Origin: Protea cynaroides
Taxonomy: Eukaryota; Streptophyta; Magnoliopsida; Proteales; Proteaceae
Length of the DNA: 64,000 bases
NCBI GenBank assembly: GCA_028583415.1
Contig: CM053265.1
Span: forward strand, 26,939,815-27,003,814
Direction of reading: 5' to 3'
Position numbers and translations under genes: made by a program. Of the stretch, positions 55,877 to 64,000 are shown one piece after another (the stretch's first letter is position 1; every line of letters starts with the position of its first letter). The notes under the pieces were generated by a model that did not search any database, was not told where the DNA came from, and saw only the letters and a program-made list of their open reading frames with translations.

Positions 55877-58800
55877 ACTGGAGAGGTCATCACCTTCAGT
55901 GACGAGGATCTTGTCAACGTCGCTATCCCCCATGAAGATGCCCTTGTCTTCACGGTCGGGATCGGGCACTGCGATGTTGCAAAGTGCCTAGTAGACACCG
56001 GGAGCTCGGTGGACATCATATTTTATCATGCCTACCAGAGGATGCAGCTGACGGACGACCAGCTTCGTCCCGTCACTTTCGATCTTATCAGCTTCTTCAA
56101 GGACCCAATCACGGTGAAAGGGGGCATCCAATTGCCTATCATCCTCGGCCAGAAGCCCAGACAGCGGCAAGTAGTGGTCGAATTCATGGTAATTGATCGG
56201 CCATCGGCTCATAATGTCATCCTCGGCCAGCCTTCGCTGAACAAATTAAAGACATGTATGTCCACCTACTACTTGGTGATGAAATTCCCGACCGAGGACG
56301 GAGTCAGAGAGTGTCGAACAGATCAAGACACTTCACGGAGGTGGTACGCCACCGAGCTGAAGAACAGTCAGCGGGCCTTGAAGTCCGCACAGGTGAACAT
56401 GGTGGATGTTCCCAAGGACCCCTCTCCCAACAGAGGAGAACCCGCGGAGGAACTTCTGCAGATCCTGATTGCGGACAATCAGCCAGAGAAGACGTTCCAG
56501 GTCGGGTCCTTGCTGCCCGAGAGACAAAAGGAAGAGCTGATAGAATTTCTAAGGCAAAATCTCGATGTCTTCGCATGATCGGCCTCTGAGATGCCGGGGA
56601 TACCTAGGGAAGTAATTGAACACCACCTAGCAGTCGACCCATAACATCGGCCGGTGCGACAAAAGAAGAGAAGCTTTGCACCCGCCCGACAGTCTACCAT
56701 AGACGAGGAGGTGCAGAAGCTGCTGACGGCAAACTTCATACAGGAGGTCGACTACCCAGACTGGTTGACCAACGTGGTCATGGTGCCAAAGTCTAACGGC
56801 AACTGACGGATTTGCATAGACTTCACCGATCTCAACAAAGCCTGTCCAAAGGATAGCTATCCGCTGCCGCGCATTGAACAGCTGATTGATGCTACAGCCG
56901 GACACGAGTTACTCAGTTTTCTCGACGCGTACTCCGGCTACAATCAGATAAAGATGCGAAAAGCCGATGAGGAGTGTACTTCCTTCGTCACCAACCAATG
57001 TCTCTTTTGCTATACGGTCATGCCTTTTGGCCTCAAAAATGCAGGAGCCACCTATCAAAGGCTGATCAACAAAGTCTTCAGACGACAGATTGGCCGGAAC
57101 ATGGAGGTGTATGTCGACAATTTTCTTGTCAAGAGTCGACATTCCGATCGGCACGTAGCCGACCTCGGCGAAGCATTCCAGGTCCTCCGAAGGCACAGTA
57201 TGAAGCTCAACCCTACAAAGTGCGCCTTCGGAGTCGGATCAGGAAAATTCTTGGGATTCATGGTCTCGCAAAGGGGCATCGAGGCAAATCCCTCAAAGAT
57301 CAAGGCAATCCTGGACATGGCCGCGCCGACCAGAGGTAAACAGGTACAGGAGCAGAATGGCCGAATAGCCGCACTCGGCCGCTTCATGTCCAAATCAGCT
57401 TAGCGTTGCCTCCCTTTCTTCAAAACTCTGAAGGGAGCCGGGAAGTTCGAATGGACCGAAGATTGCCAGAGAGATTTTGAAGACCTAAAGGCATATTTAT
57501 CCTCGCCTCCCCTGCTGGTGAAGCCGAACCCGGGGGATGAGTTGCAGTTATACCTCGGGGTATCCGACCGCGCAGTCAGCGCCGTCCTGTTAAAGGAAGA
57601 AGACAAGGTGCAGCGGCCGATCTATTACGTCAGCAAAGTACTGCTTGACGCTGAGACCAGGTACAAGCCGATTGAGAAACTAGCGCTTGCCCTGGTAACA
57701 TCTACGCGGAAGCTCCGACCGTACTTCCAGGCATATCCGATATCAGTGCTCACAAACACAGCACTGAAGAAGGTGTTGTCGAAGCCCGATGTATCTGGAC
57801 GACTTATCAATTGGGCGGTAGAGCTCGGTGAGTTCGACATCAAGTACGTCCCCAGAACGGCCATCAAAGCACAAGCCTTGGCGGACTTTATCGTTGAAAG
57901 TACCGTACCTGACTAGGATTTTGCAGAACCTCAGGTGGTACCACCTTCAGAGCAAGTCGAGGCCGCCTGGATCTTGAACTTTGACGGTTCCTCCATGGAA
58001 GACAAAGTAGGGGCAGAAGTAATTTTGAAAAGTCCGAAAGGATTTAAAATATGATCTGCCATCAGGTTCGGATTCAGGGCGACCAACAATGAGGCCGAGT
58101 ACGAGGCTTTACTAGCCGGACTCAGATTGGCCAAAAGCCTAGCCGTCTATCGGCTAGTGATTCAAGGTGACTCTCAGTTGGTCATCCGCCAAGTACAAGG
58201 GGACTACGAGGCCAGGCAGCCCGAGATGCAGAAATACCTCGAGAAGGTGAACTCGTTCATCGCAACCTTCCAAAGCGCCGAGCTGCAATACGTCGGTCAC
58301 AAAGAAAACACCGAAGCGGATGAACTATCAAGGTTATCCCTAGAAGACATCCATGCGATGGACTCTGCCGTGTACGTGGAATTCTTGGACCACGCCAGCA
58401 CCTCTGTTGAAGTCGTAGCTCCCGTCGGAGTCGCATCCAGCTGGTACGACGACGTATATCAATACCTCCAGACGGGCGCCCTTTCGACTGATAGGAAAGA
58501 TGCTCGCTGCATCCAAGCCAAGTCCCAACAATACACCATACACAATGATGTACTGTACAGGAGATCCTATACCCTACCGCTGCTTAGGTGCCTGCGATCA
58601 GACGAGGCCGAGAGCGTCATGAAAGAGGTACATGAGGGCATATGCGGACGACACCAGGGCGGACGATCGCTCTTCCAAAAGATCCTCCGCCAAGGCTACC
58701 ATTGGCCGAAAATGCACGATGATTGCATCGAGCTGGTCCGCAGATGCGACAAGTGCCAGTTCTATGCACCCGTACAGCATGCTCCGGCCGCTCCACTGCA

Positions 58801-59673
58801 GCCGATCACAAGCCCCTTCCCCTTCGCCATATGGGGTATGGACATCATGGGGCCCTTCCCCCAAGCCACTTATCAACGGAAATACGTCATAGTGGCCATT
58901 GATTACTTCACCAAATGGATCGAAGTCGAAGCCGTGGCCAAGATCGACACCTCCAAAGTGGAGCAATTCTTCCGACACTCAGTCATGTACAGGTTCGGCG
59001 TGCCAAGAGTCCTTCTGACGGATAACGGCACTTAGTTCGCCAGCGCATCCTTCGCAAACTTTTGCGAAGAATCCGAATAGACCACAGGTTCGGGTCAGTC
59101 GGACATCCGCAGACAAGCGGCCAGACCGAGGCCACCAATAAAACAATATTGGTCGGCCTGAAAAAGATGGTGGAAGACCAGAAAGAAAAGTGGGTGGACA
59201 TGTTACCCAGTATCGTTTGGTCGTATAGGATGACCAGCCGAACACCCACTGGGGAGACGCCCTTCATGCTTGCCTTCGGCATGGAGGCAGTCGTCCCCGT
59301 TGAAGTGTTCCATCCCACTTTCCGAATGCTGAACTTCAACGAGCACACCAACTCCGAAGACCTACGGACAAACCTTGACAACCTCGAGGACGTGCGCGAA
59401 TCGGCAGCATTCTGAATGGCGGACTACCAGCAGACTACAACCCGTCATTACGACAAGACAGTCTGACTTAAACAATTTAAGGTCGGAGATCTTGTCCTCC
59501 GAAAGACGGCGGTCTCCGACCCCACCAATCAAGGGAAGATGGCCAAAAACTGGGAAGGGCCATACCGCGTGCTCCGGACAAGACGACCAGGCTCATACAA
59601 GTTGGTCACCATGGACGGTGACAAAATTCCGAGGACATGGCATGCCACCAACCTTCGGAAATATTACCAGTAG
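55877..59673 (+). pseudogene. Tat pol: protease, RT, dual RNase H, integrase
   Basis: It continues the gag frame. Protease: CLVDTGSSVDIIF near 55990. RT: KDSYPLPRIEQLID near 56850, then VMPFGLKNAGATYQRL near 57020, with catalytic YVDD changed to YVDN near 57112. First RNase H: 57420-57910 (LYLGVSDRAVSAVLL, YKPIEKLALALV). Second, plant-type RNase H: 57955-58335 (WILNFDGSS, NNEAEYEALLAGL, ADELSRLS), specific to Tat. Integrase: HHCC zinc (HEGICGRHQGG … CDKCQFYAP), core D near 58840 and DNG near 59025, GQTEATN near 59117. Stops lie at 56576, 56642, 56804, 57401, 57914, 58052 and 59033. One base is missing near 59074. Two more stops at 59413 and 59464 follow in the new frame. The copy is inactive. 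Confidence 0.93.
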
Positions 59674-59846
59674 TCCGAAGTCTTTTACAAATTTGTCAGT
59701 TTTTTAATTTCAATTGTAATTCCGGACCCCATGAGGGCATCCGTTCATTTTTCTTTGAATACAAGGCAGCATCATTCAGTCATCACAACTTTCCCATTGC
59801 ATTCTGCCGGCCCATCCTATTGCAAATATAGATATATCTCATTCGT

Positions 59847-60478
59847 ACCTTCCGACCATGGTCCACAAGCAGACCATGCTCGCATGAAGGACACCAGTAT
59901 CTTCCTACCAAGGTCCACAAGTAGACCAAGGTAGCGTGAAGACCATACATATACCTTCCGACCCTGGTCCACAAGTAGACCACGGTCGGATGAAGGTCAC
60001 ACATCTTCCTACCAAGGTCCACAAGCAGACCAAGGTAGCGTGAAGACCATACATATACCTTCCGACCCTGATCCACAAGCAGACCACGGTCGCATGAAGG
60101 TCACACATCTTCCTACCAAGGTCCACAAGCAGACCAAGGTAGCTTGAAGACCATACACGTACCTTCCGACCATGGTCCACAAGCAGACCACGGTCGCATG
60201 AAGGTCACACTCATATCTTCCTACCAAGGTCCACGAGCAGACCAAGGTAGCATGAAGACCATACTCGTACCTTCCGACCCTGGTCCACAAGCAGACCACG
60301 GTCGCATGAAGGTCACACTCATCTTCCTACCAAGGTCCACGAGCAGACCAAGGTAGCATGAAGATCACTCATACCTTCCGACCATGGTCCACAAGCAGAC
60401 CATGCTCGCATGAAGGATACGTCCATAACTCCCTACCAAGGTCCATGAGCATACCAAAGTAGCATGGGGATCATTCGT
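59847..60478. repeat. Tandem array of ~104 bp units, each made of two hairpins
   Basis: Six units start ACCTTCCGACC at 59847, 59953, 60057, 60161, 60269 and 60373 (period 104-108). Each unit has an A half and a B half of ~52 bp, and each half folds. The A arm CCTTCCGACCATGGTC pairs with GACCACGGTCGCATGAAGG across the loop CACAAGCA (15 pairs, one mismatch, a CAT bulge). The B arm TCTTCCTACCAAGGTC pairs with GACCAAGGTAGCATGAAGA across CACGAGCA or CACAAGCA (14 pairs, an AA/AA internal loop, the same bulge). The last B half is degenerate. The array lies between the stop of pol and the end of the antisense gene. Confidence 0.92.
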
Positions 60479-60533
60479 ACCAAGTGCCCTTGGCTAGCCT
60501 TCGTACCAAGCCGATGACACTTCCGGGGTAGGA

Positions 60534-60633
60534 AGGCCTTAGCTACTTAGTTTCCTAATTACTATACAGTCGGAATTGGAGTCAGGAAGTTTCCTAATTA
60601 TTATAAGCTACTCGGCCTTAGCTACTTAGTTTT
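60534..60633. repeat. 19 bp direct repeat near the antisense gene's 3' end
   Basis: GGCCTTAGCTACTTAGTTT occurs at about 60535 and again at about 60614, with TTTCCTAATTA also repeated between them. It is probably a short duplication in the untranslated region. Confidence 0.6.
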
Positions 60634-60750
60634 GGCCTACCAAGGGTAGAGTAAGACAATGGAAGAAAAAGATTGACAAAATGGATTTTCATTAATGAGA
60701 GCCCTAGAAGGGCAATATTACAGATATACAAAAAAAAAATATATACAAGT

Positions 60751-63313
60751 TTACAAGGGAAGCGTCTTCTCCTCGGCTGTCGCAGTTGCCGGGCCCGCAC
60801 CTGCCGGGTCTGCCAGATCCTCGACGGGCAGCGCAAGTTCGGGGAGCTCCACCAGTGGAGTCTGCGGCACCTTGTAGGGGGAAGGTCGTCCTCGGGCACA
60901 GGGGCAGCCTCTACAGCCATAGTGGCCTCCGCCGTTCTCTCCTCAGTGGCAGGCTGAGTTTCCCCGGATGCCGAGGCCCCTAGTCCGTCAATCTGGGTAA
61001 CAATCGGAATTATCGACCAGTTTATCTTGAGGGCCCCCTTATCCCTCAGCTGCTCCCTCAGGTACATCACCCCCTCTCAAAGTAGCCGCAGGCCGCTACA
61101 TCAACGTCGTCCTCGAACTGGGCCGATGACTTGTATTCGTCGACGGCTCGAGCCAACTCCGCTTAGTGGTCCTCCTCGGCATTAACTAGTGCCTCCCTGG
61201 CAGCCCGAGCGTCGTCCTTAAACTTATGCAGACGCTTCTCCAGCTTCAACCTCGCCTGCACCTCGGCCTGCAGGTCCTCCTCAACCTTCTTCCGTTTGTC
61301 CTCGGAAGACCGAAGCCTCTCTTCAGTGACAAACACTTTCTTGCGCTCCTCGTCAAGATCGGCCTCGGCCTTGGTCAGGGACGTCTGAAGGGTGGCCTTC
61401 TCCTTCACGAGGCCCTCAACGTCCGATGATTTGTTTGCCAAGTTCTCCTCGATGGATTGCAAAGCCTCGCGTAAGGAGATCTCCAGAACCTCCTTCTCGT
61501 CCAGGTCAAAGAACGCGCGGCATACTCGTTCGCTGAGCTCGGCGAAAAGGTTGGCAGTCTGCACCAAAGACAACAAAGTAGTCGATCAGTACATATGGAA
61601 ACACAAGACAAAAATGATAAACAAGTTTCGATCATTACCTGGGCGCAGGCAGTGAACCCCCGGGAGTAGACATCCTTGTTGGGCAGGTCGAATGTAAACT
61701 TGATGTCCTCTGGTAGGCGCCTCTCCATGACAATGATTCTGGCCGCCCTCTGGCTTTTGAAGACCGAGTCCGAAGGCCTCAGCTTGAGCGCGAGGTTGAT
61801 GACCGTTGTCGCCACCATTTGTTTCTCGCCCCGCTGGCGAGCTGTACCCTCGACTTCCTCCCTGGTGGCCCCGGGGAAACCAGTCAGATCAACGACCTTG
61901 GGGCTGCTGCTAGCCCCCTTGACCTTAGAAGTCGCAGCGCCCTTGGCCTCGACTGCTGAAGGGACGACCGCCTGCAGAGGCTGGACATCCATCGCACCCC
62001 CTTGGGCGGGCTGGACTTCCTTCGTCGCAGCCTCCACCATTCTCTCCTCTCTACCGCCGAGTCGAGGAGTCGGCCGGGAGCTCGGCGGCCGACTTTATCT
62101 TTTTCTTTGGTGGCTCCTCGGGCATGGGCCCCTTACCCTTGGCCTCCGCCGTAGCCACTGGCCCCCTCCGATGGTGAGAACCCGCCTGACCGCTGGCAGG
62201 TTAAACTTTTGGTCCTGCCTGGCCCCTGGTGGGCTGAGCTCCCTTCTCGGCCTCGACCTTCCGCTTGGCCATTATCCGGGCAACAATCTTTTCGCCCCTG
62301 AAGTTCACTGCAATGAGAAAATGGTCAGTAGCATAAACAAAATAACAGTGCATAGACAAGCCCTAAGACTATTACTCACCCAGTAGGCCGTGCTCGGCCA
62401 ATTGCGCGGGATCCACAAGATCGGACAGGCGAACCGTCTCCCCGGTCATCATCTTGCATTGGATCTTCCTCTCCTCCGTCGTCAGAAAGGGAACTTTGTT
62501 GAACCCTGTGGCGTCGACCACCAACCAGACGTTCGACATAGGGAAAGGCGGACCGCCCGCGGGAGGGCCCACGAAGAAGAACTTATCCTTCCACCCGTGG
62601 ATGGAGGAAGGTTTCTGGGAGATAGCTGGGAGCTTCTTCCCGCCCCTTTGGCTAAAGAAGTACCACCCGGTCATAGCTTGGGCTTCGTTCATACTAGCCA
62701 ACTGGAAGACCGACCGGAACATGTTCGCGGTCGGAGTCTCACCCAGTCGGCGGACAAAAATTATGAAAGCAAAGATGCATCGCCACCCATTCGGAGCAAG
62801 TTGGGAGGGGGCGATGCAATATGTCTGAAGAATTTCTACTACCAGAGGGTGGAGAGGGAACCTGAACCCTGATTTCAGAGTGTGTTCATATACACAGATC
62901 TCCGACGTAATCATAGTGCAGGCCCGTTCGTCGGAGGTAGGAAGCTGAGCACGGACATTTGTCATGGGCTCCTCGAGCTGGTATGCCCGGCAGATCGATG
63001 ACAAAGCCGCCTCAATTTTGATTTTACTCGGCACCTTCCAGGCTGGGACGGTACTGAATGCCGCTACCGGCGATCGGCCACCCCTCTGGCAGGAAGCCTG
63101 TTGGGGCGGAGGGCCCGCGGGACGACCGCGCTCTTCCGCCTCAGAGGAACCCTTCTCGCATTCCTCCGAGCCGGAGGCCCTAGATTCAGAGGACCATCCT
63201 CCCGAAGAGGAAGACGATTCACCAGAAGAAGAAGTTTGGGACCGGGTCATTTTTCTAGTCACTCTCACCATACCGGAAGACGTGACGCTATTAGAAGAAA
63301 AGCTACTAAGCAT
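60751..63313 (-). pseudogene. Antisense gene of the Tat element (gypsy-type transposon domain plus coiled coil), three exons
   Basis: It runs against gag-pol. Exon 1: 63313-62380, from ATG MLSSFSSNSVTSSG, with an acidic serine-rich start and then the 'putative gypsy type transposon' domain (VYEHTLKSGFRFPLHPLVVE, LAPNGWRCIFAFIIF, GWKDKFFFVG). Exon 2: 62307-61639, with a nuclear-signal-like PPKKKIK near 62105, a stop at 62201 and a frame change before 62040. Exon 3: 61558-60751, a long coiled coil (LREALQSIEENLANKSSDVE … LEKRLHKFKDDARAAREA), a stop at 61163 and a one-base shift near 60885. Both introns have GT/AG borders and join in phase. Similar antisense ORFs are known in Tat elements such as Grande and RIRE2; their role is unknown. 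This copy is damaged in exons 2 and 3. Confidence 0.8.
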
Positions 63314-63471
63314 GAACTGAAAGGGTAACGATTAGGAAACTTACTGGTTTCAAGAAAGATGACCGAGTGCACGAATGGAGGCTGAAAAACAAAGATCGAT
63401 TGGGCTCCGAGTGCTCTGATAGAACTCCGATTGCAATTGAAGCAAATGGTCGAATGAATGAAGTAGAAAGG

Positions 63472-63481
63472 TATTTATAGG
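63472..63481 (-). promoter_or_regulatory. TATA box for the antisense gene
   Basis: The minus strand reads CTATAAATAC, 159 bases before the antisense ATG, with a pyrimidine-rich stretch just after it (ACCTTTCTACTTC). The spacing suits a plant promoter with a leader of about 130 bases. No other TATA-like word is as good nearby. Confidence 0.65.
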
Positions 63482-63484
63482 ACA

Positions 63485-64000
63485 AGTGACCGAGAACTGT
63501 CTCTTCGAGTTCCGGACACGCGTTTCAGCTCCATTGGTTGTTGTCTGCCGCGCCGGACGCGACGTGACTGATTGACGTGCGCAATGATGGCGCCTCATCC
63601 CGAGGCACTCCGCCTCCTGTGAACCATCGGATTAGTAAGACGATCCGTATGAACTTCGGTCTCAGCCATCCGATGCACTCGGTCGATTCGTAGACGAGTA
63701 GCATTTAATGGCACTCCTTCTCGAGGCGCACCGCCACTCGGTGTCCGTTGGATCGTGGATTGATCCGCGTCAAGTTGGGAGATCGACGGTCAAGCACTCT
63801 CGCATTAATCGAGATTAACACCTCGAGCCCCGCGCCTCAATCAATTATGCAGACGGAGCTTAACCGCCTCTTCTTGGGAACAACCTGTCATTCAATGCAT
63901 CCATCAATCTGGCAATCGGCCTCGTACGACGCTGGTTTTCTCAACAGTTTAAACTGATTGCACTGCCGGATTTGCTGCACCCGACAGCGCAAGGGGCATC
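63485..64000. other. Tat internal sequence upstream of the antisense gene
   Basis: GC-rich DNA with words such as CGCCTC…CGAGGC and CATCCGAT/ATCGGAT repeated in both directions. No coding domain is seen. It does not match the 5' LTR, so the 3' LTR has not yet begun at the window end. It may act as the promoter region of the antisense gene. Confidence 0.45.

Larger units (their letters stand above)
52959..64000 (+). mobile_element. Tat-lineage Ty3/gypsy retrotransposon, 3' LTR beyond the window
   Basis: 5' LTR (52959-53612), primer site, gag (53672-55876), pol (to 59673), a tandem hairpin array (59847-60478), an antisense gene (60751-63313) and further internal DNA to the window end. The second, plant-type RNase H after the first, the TGGCGCCC primer site and the antisense ORF between pol and the 3' LTR are hallmarks of the Tat lineage. 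The GC content is clearly higher than in the flanking AT-rich DNA. The insertion broke a LINE, so it is younger than that. The target duplication cannot be tested. Confidence 0.92.

Noticed and set aside
59783..60299. Overlapping minus-strand reading frames over the tandem array (LVDLGRKM-type repeats)
   Set aside because: The unit length (104-108 bp) is mostly not a multiple of three, so the frames just follow the repeat in rotation. No start context or domain.
59847..60478. CRISPR-like look (regular repeats with variable stretches)
   Set aside because: Plant retrotransposon context. Units are contiguous, with no unique spacers and no cas genes.
61676..62386. 236-codon plus-strand frame opposite the antisense gene
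   Set aside because: It is the mirror of the GC-rich antisense exons. The minus strand carries the recognisable domain and splice sites.

Overview
This window is plant nuclear DNA, most likely from a non-grass flowering plant. The evidence is one intron-containing cellular gene of a plant WD40 family set among plant-type LTR retrotransposons: Tekay-like chromovirus, Tat, and Ty1/copia with an initiator-Met tRNA primer site. A plant L1-type LINE is also present. I cannot name the species. Nothing points to bacteria, organelles or CRISPR. At least four fifths of the window is transposable-element DNA.

Layout. 1-15564 is a stack of one long-LTR Tekay-like family. An old element, with integrase and chromodomain at its left end, carries a ~2.3 kb 3' LTR. 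That LTR is split first by a reverse-oriented solo LTR (3341-5604) and then by a 9.4 kb reverse element (6063-15498, target duplication GTTGA). 15565-17907 is degraded, partly Tat-LTR-like. 17908-24786 is a complete but dead Ty1/copia element on the minus strand (LTRs ~378 bp, target duplication CTTGG). 25284-37419 is the cellular gene, a minus-strand WDR44-like WD40 protein of seven exons and 938 residues. Its 7.1 kb first intron holds a probable Tat-like solo LTR, itself split by a 2.1 kb mini-element (target duplication ATGGA) whose only coding content is an integrase C-terminus with a chromodomain. 40681-43134 is another solo Tekay-family LTR. 43135-45171 is repeat-rich spacer. 45172-46935 holds starts of two diverged LTRs. 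46936-52958 is a decayed LINE, cut by a GC-rich Tat element that runs from 52959 past the window end.

The Tat element has the 5' LTR, primer binding site, gag, and a pol with protease, RT, two RNase H domains and integrase. It then has an array of about twelve hairpins and a convergent, intron-containing antisense gene with its own TATA box. pol has about ten stop codons, one frameshift and a changed RT catalytic motif.

The most interesting signals are four. (1) The hairpin array lies between the convergent ends of pol and the antisense gene, and its two hairpin types differ by paired changes that keep the stems. (2) The Tekay-family 3' end is duplicated: two polypurine tracts and two LTR starts lie exactly 57 bp apart, and different copies use different boundaries. 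(3) Every intact Tekay-family LTR carries two palindromic GGGTCG/CGACCC-type blocks flanking the TATA box, changed in base sequence between subfamilies but kept in place. (4) The chromodomain-only mini-retrotransposon.
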